From: Streptomyces radiopugnans
GTDB lineage: Bacteria > Actinomycetota > Actinomycetes > Streptomycetales > Streptomycetaceae
Reading direction: 5' to 3'
Assembly (NCBI RefSeq): GCF_900110735.1
Contig: NZ_FOET01000023.1
Span: 1-51,331 of the forward strand
Length of the DNA stretch: 51,331 bases
The notes beneath the pieces were generated by a model. The model was not told the origin of the DNA. It saw only the letters and a program-made list of their open reading frames with translations, and did not search any database. The first letter of the stretch is position 1. Each line of letters starts with the position of its first letter. Shown here piece by piece: positions 36,900 through 46,052 of the stretch. The translations under genes were made by a program, and so were the position numbers.

Positions 36900-39395
36900 A
36901 TGGTCATCGACTTCACCACCTTCGGATCGGGGCCCGCTCCGACGCCCACTGACCCTCGGGTCCTGTTCGATGCGCTGCCCGAGCGCGCCGCGCGGTACGA
37001 GTTCCTGCGTGACCCCCAGGGGCAGGTTCTACAAACGTGGTACGACCGGCGATCGGAGAAGGACCTGGTCGTCAAACTCAACACCGGCGGCGGCAAGACA
37101 GTGGTGGGCCTGCTGATCTGCCAGTCGAGCCTCAACGAGGGCGAAGGCCCGGTGCTCTACCTGGCGCCCGATCCCTTCCTGGCATCGCAGGCGATGGAGC
37201 AGGCCGTCGAACTCGGTGTGGAGGTGACCGACGACCCCCGGTCCACCCGCTTCACCAGCGGCGAAGCGATCTGCGTGCTCAGCCTCCACCGGTTCGTCAA
37301 TGGCAAGAGCGTCTTCGGCCTTCAGGGCGACGGAAGACCCGTCGTCGATGTCGGCACGGTCGTCGTCGACGACGCGCACGCGGCTCTCGCGACCGTGAGG
37401 GAGAAGTTCACCCTGACCCTCTCCCGGCCCTCGCACGAGAAGGCGTTCGCCGAACTGCTCGACCTGTTTGCCGACGACCTGCGCCAGCAGTCGGAGATCA
37501 CCTACCAGGGCCTGACCACCCAGGACTCCTCTGCCGTAGCCCCGGTGCCCTTCTGGGCCTGGACCCGACACATCGCCGAAGTCACCGCGGTCCTGAACAA
37601 GCTCCGGGACGACGAGAGCCTTCAGTGGTCGTGGCCGCTGATCAAGGACGTGCTTCCGATCTGCCGCGCCGTCTTCACCTCCGACAAACTGGAAGTCCAG
37701 CCGCCGTACCCGCCGATCAGTAAGATCGCCAGCTTCGCCCGAGCACGACGCCGGGTCCACCTGACCGCCACCCTGGCTGACGACAGCGTTCTGGTGACCG
37801 ACTTCGCGGCCGACCCCAACACAGTGGGCGCTCCGATCACCCCGACGAGCGCCGGCTATCTCGGCGACCGCCTGATCCTTGCGCCCCAGGACATCAGCGC
37901 TTCGATCAAGGAGGCCGCAGTACGCGACATGGCCGCCAAGCTCGCCGAGCGGGTCAACGTCGTCGTCCTGGTCCCCTCGCACCACAGAGCCACCGCATGG
38001 GCGCAGCACGCGCAGATCACCGCCTCCGACTCGGAACAGATCGGAGCCGCCGTCGCCAGACTCCGCAAGGAGCACGTCGGCCTGGTGGTGCTGGTCAACA
38101 AGTACGACGGGATAGACCTGCCTCGCAAAGCCTGCGAGGTGCTTGTCCTGGACGGCCTCCCACAGACTTACGGCGGCCTGACCCGCCGCGAGGCGATCGT
38201 GCTCGGCGACTCCGACGAGATGGTCAACCGGCAACTGCAGCGCATCGAGCAAGGCATGGGCCGAGGAGTACGCTCCGTCAACGACCATTGCGTGGTCCTG
38301 CTGATGGGACCGCACCTGTCCCAGCTCATTGCCTCACCCAGATACCGCTCCCGCTTCAGCCCCGCCACCCGCGCTCAGATCGAGTTCTCCCGCCAGGTCG
38401 CCGCGAAACTGGCTGGCCAGCCGCTGGAGCAGATCGAGGGAGTGATCGCGCAGGTTCTCGGCCGGGATCCGGGCTGGGTCGCCGCCGCACGCGGCGCCCT
38501 GGCCGAAGTCACCTATCCCAAGAGCACCATCTCCCTGGTCGCCGCCCCCGCACGCCGTGCCTTCGACCAAGCATCGCTCGGCCAGTACGCCCAGGCTGCT
38601 ACTCACATGAGTGAGGCCGTCGCTGCGGCCAAGGACCCGGCTGAGCGCGGGTTCCTCCAGGAGCAGCTCGCCGCCTACCAGCACTTTGTTGACGCGCCCA
38701 AGGCCCAGCAGACCCTGGTCAAAGCACTTGCGCACAATCCGTCGATCGTGCGCCCCATCGAGGGCGTAAAGCCCACCCGCATCAAGGCCACCGACACACA
38801 GGCAGTCCTTGCCGCCGGCTACCTGGCCAATACCTATGCCGACCGCAACGAGTTCCTGGTCGGCATCGACGTTCTGCTCGACGAACTCGTCTACCACCCG
38901 AGCCAGAAGCGGGTCCCCGTCTTCGAACGGGCCCTGGAACGCCTGGGGTACCACCTTGGATTCGAGGCACAGCGACCCGAGCGGGCCACCGGCAATGGCC
39001 CGGACGTCCTGTGGGCGACCGGCGACCTGAAGTACCTCGTGCTCGAAGCGAAGTCGGGAGCCACCTCGGACAAGATCTGGCGCAGCGACGTCGCACAGCT
39101 GGCCCATTCCATGAGCTGGTTCCAGGAGACCTACGACCAGTCCTGCAGTGCCACCCCCGTGCTGCTGCACCGCGTCAACACGCTCGAGTACAACGCCGTG
39201 GCGCCCCCCGGCACGCGCATCATCACCACCGGCACCATGGCCCAGCTGGGCGACGCCGTCCGCAAGGCCACGCTGGCACTCGCCGACGCGGGTAGCTGGA
39301 GCAACCCGACGGCGGTGGCCGAGCAGTACGGCGCTCATCGCCTCCTTGCCCAGGGCCTCGCCGAACGCTTCAGCGTCACCCCCCGTTCCCACTGA
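36900..39395 (+). CDS. SF2 helicase fused to a PD-(D/E)XK nuclease
   Basis: The 831-residue product has helicase motif I LNTGGGKTVV (Walker A 62-67), a DDAH in place of DEAH (157-160), motif III LTATLA, and motif VI QRIEQGMGRGVRS. Residues about 580-690 are helical and TPR-like. Near the C-terminus GPDVLWATGDLKYLVLEAK supplies PD (701-702) and ExK (716-718), a complete PD-(D/E)XK nuclease core. ATG 36900 follows a G-rich site; an in-frame ATG lies at 36825. A helicase that unwinds or translocates and a nuclease that cuts is a recurrent anti-phage design; target and partners are unknown. Confidence 0.85.
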   Translation: MVIDFTTFGSGPAPTPTDPRVLFDALPERAARYEFLRDPQGQVLQTWYDRRSEKDLVVKLNTGGGKTVVGLLICQSSLNEGEGPVLYLAPDPFLASQAMEQAVELGVEVTDDPRSTRFTSGEAICVLSLHRFVNGKSVFGLQGDGRPVVDVGTVVVDDAHAALATVREKFTLTLSRPSHEKAFAELLDLFADDLRQQSEITYQGLTTQDSSAVAPVPFWAWTRHIAEVTAVLNKLRDDESLQWSWPLIKDVLPICRAVFTSDKLEVQPPYPPISKIASFARARRRVHLTATLADDSVLVTDFAADPNTVGAPITPTSAGYLGDRLILAPQDISASIKEAAVRDMAAKLAERVNVVVLVPSHHRATAWAQHAQITASDSEQIGAAVARLRKEHVGLVVLVNKYDGIDLPRKACEVLVLDGLPQTYGGLTRREAIVLGDSDEMVNRQLQRIEQGMGRGVRSVNDHCVVLLMGPHLSQLIASPRYRSRFSPATRAQIEFSRQVAAKLAGQPLEQIEGVIAQVLGRDPGWVAAARGALAEVTYPKSTISLVAAPARRAFDQASLGQYAQAATHMSEAVAAAKDPAERGFLQEQLAAYQHFVDAPKAQQTLVKALAHNPSIVRPIEGVKPTRIKATDTQAVLAAGYLANTYADRNEFLVGIDVLLDELVYHPSQKRVPVFERALERLGYHLGFEAQRPERATGNGPDVLWATGDLKYLVLEAKSGATSDKIWRSDVAQLAHSMSWFQETYDQSCSATPVLLHRVNTLEYNAVAPPGTRIITTGTMAQLGDAVRKATLALADAGSWSNPTAVAEQYGAHRLLAQGLAERFSVTPRSH

Positions 39396-39593
39396 CACCC
39401 GAGGGCAGTCGATCCGCACCCAAGCAGATACCTCCGGCTGGTACACCAGCCCGGGGGTCTCGCGTGTACTGCTCCGGTCGGCTCACCGACTCGTCAGAGT
39501 TGGTGTCACGCCCACTCCATGCCCAGCTCCGCGAGCGCGGCTGTCGGGACTGTAAATCGTTCGGTGTAACTCCCGATCATGGAGGATGCATCG

Positions 39594-40914
39594 ATGACCA
39601 GTGAGAACGTGGCTGAGCAGGACGCTGTCGAGTCGGCAGCGGCTGTGTCGGCGAAGGCCGTGGACGACCAGCTGATCGACGAGCTGGTGAGCCGGGCCCA
39701 GGCCGAGGGCCTGCAGTTGACCGGCGAGGGCGGGCTGTTGCAGCAGCTGACCAAGCGGCTGCTGGAGTCCGCCCTGGAAGGTGAGATCACCGACCACCTC
39801 GGCTATGACAAGCACGATCCGGCGGGCAAGAACGGCGGCAACTCCCGTAACGGCACACGCTCCAAGACCGTGCTGACCGATGTCGGGCCGGTGGAGATCG
39901 TCGTGCCCCGCGACCGGGACGGCTCCTTTGAGCCGAAGATCGTCAAGAAGCGGCAGAAGCGCCTGACCGGGGTCGACGAGATGGTCATCTCGCTGGCCGC
40001 GAAGGGCCTGACCACCGGCGAGGTCCAGGCCCACCTGGCCGAGGTCTACGGCGCCGACGTCTCCCGCCAGACCATCTCCACCATCACCGACAAGGTCCTC
40101 GCGGGCATGGCCGAATGGCAGAACCGGCCGCTCGACCCGGTCTATCCGGTGGTCTTCATCGACGCCATCCACGTGAAGATCCGCGACGGCGCGGTGGCCA
40201 ACCGGCCGATCTATGTGGCCCTGGCGGTCACCGTCGAGGGCCGGCGGGAGATCCTGGGGCTGTGGGCCGGTGACGGCGGCGAGGGCGCCAAGCACTGGCT
40301 GCACATCCTCACCGAGCTCAAGAACCGCGGCGTGAACGGTGTGCTGATGCTGGTCTGCGACGGGCTCAAGGGCCTGCCCGAGGCAGTGGACGCGGTCTGG
40401 CCGAAGACGATCGTGCAGACCTGCGTGGTGCATCTGCTGCGGAACTCCTTCCGCTATGCCGCCCGCCAGGACTGGGACAAGATCGCCAAGGTTCTGAAGC
40501 CCGTCTACACGGCGCCGACCGAGGAGGCCGCTCTGGAGCGGTTCGCCGAGTTCGCCGACGCCTGGGGCCGGAAGTATCCGGCGATCGTGAAGCTGTGGGA
40601 GAACGCCTGGGTGGGGGTGCCCCCGGACGGAGTCTGGGGGAGAGTTCACTCCGTTCCTGCGGTTCGATGCCGAGATCCGCCGCATCGTCTGCACCACTAA
40701 CGCGATCGAGTCGGTGAACGCGCGGATCCGGCGGGCGGTCAAGGCCCGTGGACACTTTCCCAACGAGCAGGCCGCTCTGAAGTGCGTCTACATGGCGATC
40801 ATGTCCCTCGACCCCACCGGCAAGGGCCAGGCCCGCTGGACCATGCGCTGGAAGACCGCGCTGAACGCCTTCGACATCACCTTCGACGGGCGCCTGTCGG
40901 CGGCCCGTCAGTAA
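39594..40914 (+). pseudogene. IS256-family transposase, frameshifted by a 28-base insertion
   Basis: The mutator-type DDE transposase shows VVFIDAIHVKIRDG (first Asp), MLVCDGLKGLPEAVDAVWP (second Asp), CVVHLLRNSF and, after the break, TTNAIESVNARIRRAV (Glu). A GGAGG site 8 bases before ATG 39594 decides the start (ATG 39579 is in frame). At WENAW the frame runs into palindromic DNA (40612-40641) and terminates at 40700; the remaining coding sequence continues in the +1 frame to 40914 (TFDGRLSAARQ). The protein is otherwise intact, so the damage is recent. Confidence 0.88.
40612..40641. repeat. Small palindromic element inserted in the transposase gene
   Basis: GGGGGTGCCCCC followed by GGACGGAGTCTGGGGG interrupts the codons expected for WENAW-AEFTPFLRF. 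Compared with the uninterrupted reading, 28 extra bases are present. Short GGGGG/CCCCC palindromic units like this are widespread in Streptomyces intergenic DNA. Confidence 0.65.
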
Positions 40915-41098
40915 CCTCAACCACCCCCGTTACACCGAACGTTTGACAGACCCCCTGCCTGCCGGAGGGCGGGCGGCTGTCCGGATCCGCGGGGCAGGCG
41001 GCCTGGGCGGCGGCTTCGGCCGCACGCTGTCCACGATCATTCTCTCGTGGTGGTGCGATACGGCCGCGGCGCGCGGTCGCCGGGGGACAGCCAAGGGG

Positions 41099-41809
41099 CT
41101 ACCAGGGCACGGGGCCGGTGGCGCCGACGAAGGCGGGGCTCGGCGTACCGGGCCCGGCGGTGGCGGCGGCGACGATCGCCGAGGCGCCTTCCGCGACGCT
41201 CTGGGTGCCCTGGTGGCCGTTGAGGTCGGTCGCGGTGAATCCGGGGTCGACCGAGACCACGCTGATCTGCGGGAAGGACTGCGCGTAGACGGCGGTGAGC
41301 ATGTTCAGCGCGGCCTTGGAGGAGTTGTAGGCCAGCAGCGGCGCCCATGCGGGGAGCAGTTCGGTGTGGGCGGCCGGGTCGGCGTTGATCGCCAGGGAGC
41401 CCAGCGCGCTGGAGATGTTGACGATCGAGGGCCGGGCCGCCTGCTGGAGCAGGGGCAGGAAGGCGCGGGTGGTGCGCACCGCGCCGAAGACGTTGGTGTC
41501 GAAGACCTGCAGCAGGTCAGTGGCGGTCAGCTCGCCGGCCGGGGCGGCCGGGCCGGCGATGCCGGCGTTGTTGACCAGGACGTCCACCCGGCCCGCCTCG
41601 GCGCGCACCCGGTCGGCTGCCGCGGCGACGGACGCCTCGTCGGTGACGTCGATCAGCAGCGGACGGGCTCCCAGGGCCTTGGCCGCCGACTCGCCGCGGT
41701 GGGCGTCGCGGGCACCGGCGTAGACGGTGTGACCGGCTGCGACGAGGCGGCGGGCCGTTTCGAATCCGAGGCCCTTGTTGGCCCCTGTGATCACGGTGAC
41801 TGTTGTCAT
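41099..41809 (-). CDS. Short-chain dehydrogenase/reductase
   Basis: The 236-residue cytosolic NAD(P)-dependent oxidoreductase has cofactor motif TGANKGLG (8-15), LVNNAG, IVNISSALGS (catalytic Ser) and AYNSSKAAL (YxxxK). ATG 41809 matches the family N-terminus MTTVTVITGANKG. It is divergent from the MLTR-type regulator at 41913, with 103 bases between them. In this arrangement the regulator usually controls the oxidoreductase. The substrate is unknown. Confidence 0.92.
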   Translation of the reverse strand: MTTVTVITGANKGLGFETARRLVAAGHTVYAGARDAHRGESAAKALGARPLLIDVTDEASVAAAADRVRAEAGRVDVLVNNAGIAGPAAPAGELTATDLLQVFDTNVFGAVRTTRAFLPLLQQAARPSIVNISSALGSLAINADPAAHTELLPAWAPLLAYNSSKAALNMLTAVYAQSFPQISVVSVDPGFTATDLNGHQGTQSVAEGASAIVAAATAGPGTPSPAFVGATGPVPW

Positions 41810-41912
41810 GCCATTCACTCTGCGCGCCGCGACGAGGGACAGGGAGAGCCCTCCTCCGCGGGGGGCCGGCCAGTACCAGGCTGTTCCTCGGCAAGCGGCG
41901 GACAATGGATGG

Positions 41913-42755
41913 GTGAACGACGATCCCGCGGCCCTCGGCCAGGCCCTGCGCCACTGGCGCGACCGCACGAGCCCTGACGACCTGGGCCTGCCCCGCGGCG
42001 GGGTGCGCCGGGCGCCCGGGCTGCGCCGCGAAGAGCTCGCCCGGCTCGCCGGCCTCTCCGTGGACTACGTCGTCCGCCTGGAGCGGGGCCGGGCCACCTC
42101 GCCCTCCCCGCAGGTCCTGGCCTCCCTCGCCCGCGCCCTGCGCCTGACCGAGACCGAACGCGACCACCTCTACCTGCTGGCCGGTCAGGCTCCGCCCACC
42201 AGTGGCCAGGTCTCCCCGCACGTTCCGCCGAGCGTCCAGCGCCTGCTCGACCAGCTCAACGGCAGCCCACTCAGCGTCCACGACGCCACGTGGAACCTCA
42301 TTTCGTGGAACCCCCTGTGGGCCGCCCTGATGGGGGATCCGTCCCCCTGGCGCGGCAGGGACCGCAACATCGCCTGGCGGCACTTCACCGGCCGGCCCAC
42401 CCGCGTCACCCACGACCCCGACCAGCAGGACCGCTTCGAGACCGCCCTCGTCTCCGACCTGCGCTCCTCCGCCGCCCGATACCCCCGGGACACCCGGCTC
42501 ACCGCGCTGATCAACGACCTGCGCGGTGTCAGCGACCGCTTCGACGACCTCTGGAACTCCCACACGGTCGGCTTCCACACCACCGACAGAAAGACCGTCC
42601 ACCATCCCGGCCTCGGGCCGGTCGCCGTCGACTGCGACACCCTCACCGTCCCCGGCAACGACCTGCGCATCGCCGTCTGCTCCGCACCGGCAGGCACCGC
42701 CGCAGCCGACCGGTTCGCCCTGCTGAACACCATCGGGACTCAGGTTCTCGGCTGA
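41913..42755 (+). CDS. HTH/MLTR (MmyB-like) transcriptional regulator
   Basis: The 280-residue product begins with an XRE-type HTH (APGLRREELARLAGLSVDYV, about 28-50; VLASLARALRL) followed by the MmyB-like ligand-binding domain (VHDATWNLISWNPLWAALMG, GVSDRFDDLWNSHTVGFH, HHPGLGPVAVDCDTL). It starts at GTG 41913; the nearby ATGs are out of frame. MLTR regulators bind small fatty or aromatic ligands and typically act on a divergent SDR gene, here 41099-41809. Confidence 0.9.
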   Translation: MNDDPAALGQALRHWRDRTSPDDLGLPRGGVRRAPGLRREELARLAGLSVDYVVRLERGRATSPSPQVLASLARALRLTETERDHLYLLAGQAPPTSGQVSPHVPPSVQRLLDQLNGSPLSVHDATWNLISWNPLWAALMGDPSPWRGRDRNIAWRHFTGRPTRVTHDPDQQDRFETALVSDLRSSAARYPRDTRLTALINDLRGVSDRFDDLWNSHTVGFHTTDRKTVHHPGLGPVAVDCDTLTVPGNDLRIAVCSAPAGTAAADRFALLNTIGTQVLG

Positions 42756-42857
42756 CGCGGCCTGCGGTCCCAGGGTGGTGTACCGCTGATTGCGCCCGAG
42801 CGGCGGACTCGCCGGACCACCGGGCGGCGGTCGCTTGTCCGAGACGACCAGGCGGCC

Positions 42858-43019
42858 TCACTCCGGGCCGTGCCAGGACGGAGGCCGGAACAAGCACCGG
42901 GAAACCGCTCGGCGGCCGGCGGCCAGGGCCGCGGTGCCGGTGAGCATCGCCGATCCGCCCGTGTTTCCCGCCACCACGAACGCGCGCCCGCCTCCGCCCT
43001 CGGAGACGTCATCCGTCAC
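42858..43019 (-). pseudogene. Truncated SDR-like N-terminus coupled to the lipoprotein gene
   Basis: GTG 43019 overlaps the lipoprotein's TGA (GTGA). The 53 codons read RAFVVAGNTGGSAMLTGTAA then ALAAGRRAV, which resembles the first Rossmann strand, turn and helix of an SDR, but then degenerate and stop at 42858. It is probably the surviving start of a coupled oxidoreductase gene. Confidence 0.4.
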
Positions 43020-43489
43020 TGCCGTTGTCCCCTGTTCCGCCGGTGCGCGTTGCCGCCCTCGCGGTAGAGGATGTGGCCCCCGTGACGCAGCACGTCTCCG
43101 TCGAACGTCCCGTCCGCACTGAACCCGGTTTCGTCGACGTACTCGATCCGGGTACCGGAGACCTGGTGGGGACCCGTGTAGGCGTTCTCCCGGTCGCCGC
43201 GCGCCTCGTCGTAGCGGCCGTTCGCGAGCAGTTCCTGACGGATGTGCCCGTCGGCCGTCGCCCACATCCCGACGTACGGGTGCGGCGAGGCGTTGGCGAC
43301 CTCGGCCGGGAGCGTTGGTGTGGGCGGTGGTGCCGCGGCCGGCGGGGGCTGCTGCGGACTGCGCTGTGCGGCCTCGCCGGAACCGGGGAGGCTCCCGCTG
43401 TCCGGTGCCGCGGTGCACGCGGTGAGACCTCCCACGATGAGGAGGGTGACGCGTGTGACGCCGGCCATGGTCGCGGAGCGGGCCCTCAC
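43016..43489 (-). CDS. Lipoprotein with Atu4866 domain
   Basis: The 157-residue product has a signal ending in the lipobox LTAC (about residue 25), a Pro-rich linker, then YVGMWATADGHIRQELLANG, RYDEARGDRENAYTG and IEYVDETGFSADG...LYRE, the small Atu4866 beta domain. GTG 43489 follows GAGGCGG and lies 14 bases after the regulator's stop, so it is probably in its operon. Atu4866 domains often occur with SDR enzymes; function unknown. Confidence 0.85.
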   Translation of the reverse strand: MRARSATMAGVTRVTLLIVGGLTACTAAPDSGSLPGSGEAAQRSPQQPPPAAAPPPTPTLPAEVANASPHPYVGMWATADGHIRQELLANGRYDEARGDRENAYTGPHQVSGTRIEYVDETGFSADGTFDGDVLRHGGHILYREGGNAHRRNRGQRQ

Positions 43490-43503
43490 GCGGCCCGCCT
43501 CGG

Positions 43504-44343
43504 TCAGTCGTCCTGGTGTCCTGGGTGGGTGGTCACCGCCAGCGAGCCGAGCAGGCGGAGCGCGTCCGTGGTCCCGGTGCCCTCCTGGGCGTGGTAGACG
43601 ATCAGCTGCTGCCCCGGGGCGGAGCGCACGTCGAAGGTCTGCATGCGCAGGGTGAGTTCACCGACGTCGGGGTGCAGCAGCACCTTCGCGGCGTCACTCT
43701 TGCCCCGCGCGTCCCGCCTCCGCCAGAGGTCGGCGAACTCGCGGCTGCGCTCTGAGACGGTCTGCAGTACCTCCTGGACCCGCGGGTCGTTCGGCCGGGC
43801 ACCCTCCAGGAAGCGAAATCCCGCGACCGCGTTGGCCGCGGCCCTCTCCCAGTCCGCGTGGAACGCGCGGACCGACGGGTCGAGGAACATCGTGAGCAGC
43901 ACGTTCGCGCCGGGTTGCAGGTGAGGGAAGGCGGCCCGCCCCAGCGTGTTCGCGGCCAGGACGTCGTAGGCCCGCCCCAGCAGCAGGGCCGGCGTGCGGT
44001 CCCACAGCTCGACCAGGGCCAGCAACTGGGCGTCCGCCCGCTCGATGCCGCCTTCGTTGTGCGGGAGCGGGGTCAGGCCCGCGATCCGGTACAGGTGCAG
44101 CCGGCCGTCGTCGTCCAGCAGCAGCGCGTCGCTCAGGGCGTCCAGGACCTGCGGCGACGGGCGCCGCTCACGTCCCTGCTCCAGTCGCACGTAGTAGTCG
44201 ACGCTGATGCGGGCCAGCATCGCGACCTCTTCGCGCCGCAGGCCGGGAACCCGTCGCCGCCCGTCCTCGGGCAGCCCGACGTCGGACGGCGTCACCTGCG
44301 CACGCCGGCCCCGCAGGTAGTCGCCCAGTTTCGAGGTGTTCAT
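43504..44343 (-). CDS. HTH/MLTR (MmyB-like) transcriptional regulator
   Basis: The 279-residue product starts MNTSKLGDYLRGRRAQVTPS at ATG 44343. It has HTH RRVPGLRREEVAMLARISVD, YYVRLEQGRERRPSPQVLDA, and an MmyB-like domain (LLLGRAYDVLAANTLGRAAF, SREFADLWRRRDARGKSDAAK, LHPDVGELTLRMQTFDVRSA). It heads a short operon with the Atu4866 lipoprotein and the SDR-like remnant, and is similar in design to the regulator at 41913. Confidence 0.9.
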   Translation of the reverse strand: MNTSKLGDYLRGRRAQVTPSDVGLPEDGRRRVPGLRREEVAMLARISVDYYVRLEQGRERRPSPQVLDALSDALLLDDDGRLHLYRIAGLTPLPHNEGGIERADAQLLALVELWDRTPALLLGRAYDVLAANTLGRAAFPHLQPGANVLLTMFLDPSVRAFHADWERAAANAVAGFRFLEGARPNDPRVQEVLQTVSERSREFADLWRRRDARGKSDAAKVLLHPDVGELTLRMQTFDVRSAPGQQLIVYHAQEGTGTTDALRLLGSLAVTTHPGHQDD

Positions 44344-44430
44344 GTTGCTCAGGCTAGGCTCCCGAGCGGCTGGGAGCCTGGTCCCAGTACCCCCAGGACA
44401 GGTCGCGGTCCCCTGCGGTGCCCCAGTCCG

Positions 44431-44490
44431 TCGAGGGTGGAGGCTATGCCCGGCATCGCCCGCCTGCACAACCTCGCCCTCGCCGGATGA
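44431..44490 (+). pseudogene. Transposase C-terminal tail
   Basis: The frame ending at 44490 reads VEAMPGIARLHNLALAG, closely like the AMxGIARLHNLALTG end of some IS5-group transposases. Nothing upstream belongs to it. Confidence 0.4.
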
Positions 44491-45101
44491 GGCGCAAGCC
44501 GGCAGGTCGGTCTCACGGCCGTGTCCGAATCCTCGGGACGGCCACCGCTGGGCGAGGCTCCGACCTGCGGAGCCTCACAAGTGGCCGCCACGGGCGGCCC
44601 CGCCTGCGGCGACCGTGCCGCTCCTGCAGCCCACCCCGCGCCCCGGCCCCGGGCCGGGCTCCTGCCGGGCCGGCCGCGCCGCGTCACCCGCCCGCCCTTC
44701 GACCTCTATGGCCTTCGAATCGAAGACGCCAGCCCGCGTCAAGGCCTGTGAACGCAAGGCCGAGCAGGGAAGCAGTCTTCAGAACGGCCGCGCCCCCTCG
44801 TAGTCAGAGAGTTCCTGGCGTACTGCGTGCCGATAGGGCGGCTGCCGTACGGCCCGCCGGGGCGGGAGGCCCACCCGCTGGCGGGGCCGTTCTCCTGCGG
44901 CCAAGTCGGCGGCCCGGGTGGCGTGTTCGCACGGCTCCCGCAGACCTATCGGGCGCCGGGCGCTGCACCGCCTGCGTGTCCGGTGTGTTCGGTGTGTTCG
45001 ACGAGTGTCGCTTGGTGTCCGGGTCGGGCATGATCGGGCCCGGTCCCGCCGAACCGCCCCGGACCGCGACCGCTGCACCTACCACCCCCTTTCGAGGTGC
45101 C
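44491..45101. other. 611-base interval without a recognisable gene
   Basis: Frames are Pro/Arg/Gly-rich on both strands. No strong hairpin, repeat or RNA gene was noticed. Since both edges carry fossil or accessory genes, it is probably eroded insertion-sequence DNA. Confidence 0.4.
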
Positions 45102-45710
45102 ATGACCGACTACCTCCACTCCGTGATTGCCATGGTCGGCCCGCCGGAGAACCGCTGGGCCGACCCGGCCGCCTGGCAGCGCCTGGAGACCGAACTCGGG
45201 CTGAGGCTCCCGGCCGACTACAAGACGATCGTGGACGCCTACGCGCCCATCCTGCTCAACCGGCACCTGGACCTGCACCATCCGGCCTCCCCGGTGTGGA
45301 ACCTCGGGCAGTGGATCGAAGAGACCGTCCGCGCCTTCTCCGAGGTCGACTGGGACGGCCTGGACCTCGACGCCGACGAGGACCCGCGGCAGCTGTTCGG
45401 CCTGCCGGAGCTCACCTTCGGCACCCCGAACGGACTGTGGCCCCTGGCGTCCACCGACCGGGGAGAGACCCTCTTCCTCGCCCCCGGGGCGAGCGGGCAA
45501 GGCGAGCGGTTCGTGATCGCCGATGGCGACGGCTGGTGGGCCGAGTACCGGATGCCCTTCGCCGAGTGGCTCCACCGGTACCTGGTCGGTGAGGACATGA
45601 CCGGTGTGAACAGTTCCGTCTTCTACCCGGGCCCGGTCGAGCTTGCGTACCTGCCCATGACACCGGGGGAGAGGATCCGCGTCGCCCACGGCCCGGACCG
45701 CGGCATGTGA
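45102..45710 (+). CDS. SMI1/KNR4 (SUKH) family protein
   Basis: The 202-residue product starts MTDYLHSVIAMVGPPENRWA (GAGG upstream of ATG 45102). It contains WQRLETELGLRLPADYKTIV, the SUKH hallmark, then WPLASTDRGETLFLAPG and VIADGDGWWAEY. SUKH proteins often act as immunity proteins against polymorphic or contact-dependent toxins; no toxin gene is next to it, so it may be an orphan. Confidence 0.87.
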   Translation: MTDYLHSVIAMVGPPENRWADPAAWQRLETELGLRLPADYKTIVDAYAPILLNRHLDLHHPASPVWNLGQWIEETVRAFSEVDWDGLDLDADEDPRQLFGLPELTFGTPNGLWPLASTDRGETLFLAPGASGQGERFVIADGDGWWAEYRMPFAEWLHRYLVGEDMTGVNSSVFYPGPVELAYLPMTPGERIRVAHGPDRGM

Positions 45711-45735
45711 GCCACCGAGTCGATCAAGACGTCCT

Positions 45736-45931
45736 TCAGGCCCCCGGCTCTTCCGTCACCGGGGCGCGTTCGGTGGGCAGCCGGTGTCGTCGTTGGTGTT
45801 GTCTGCTGGTCCATACCCCGGGCCGGATCGGGTGCTCCCGCCCGGTCTCGTTGCGGACGGCTCGACCCGTTTCCCGACCGGTGCCGCATGCCGTGGCGAA
45901 GGCGGCCGGCGGCTGCCCGGCGGGCACCCCC
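45736..45931 (-). pseudogene. Decayed C-terminus of a TtrA-like terminal helicase
   Basis: The minus strand reads ETGREHPIRPGVWTSRQHQR, then RHRLPTERAPVTEEPGA and a stop at 45736. This lines up with the last residues of the intact helicase at 47269 (DQAGHQHPIRLGVWINNQRQ; RRDRLDAERAKALEELGVL), and a VPAG stretch near 45920 matches the intact VPAGASAW. In between the copy is degraded. It is in the same orientation as the intact gene. Confidence 0.7.
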
Positions 45932-46052
45932 CGCCGCGCCGCTGCGGGCCGTCTTCGCCACGGCCCACCGTCCCCGCGCCGGCCGCCGCCCGTCCGGTGG
46001 GTGAGGATGGGCCGGGCCGCTGTCCTGGGCGGCGCCGAGGGGAGGGGCCGGT

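Larger units (their letters stand above)
39548..40951 (+). mobile_element. IS256-family insertion sequence, inactivated
   Basis: Imperfect terminal inverted repeats are present. The left end 39548-39570 reads GACTGTAAATCG...GGTGTAAC, and the right end 40929-40951 is its complement with a few mismatches (shared CGTTCGGTGTAAC). They enclose one transposase gene. No 8-base target duplication is visible in the flanks, so the element or its surroundings were probably rearranged after insertion. The transposase is broken by a small palindromic insertion. Confidence 0.88.

Noticed and set aside
39540..40960. Eight-base target duplication flanking the IS256-type element
   Set aside because: The bases on either side of the terminal repeats do not match.
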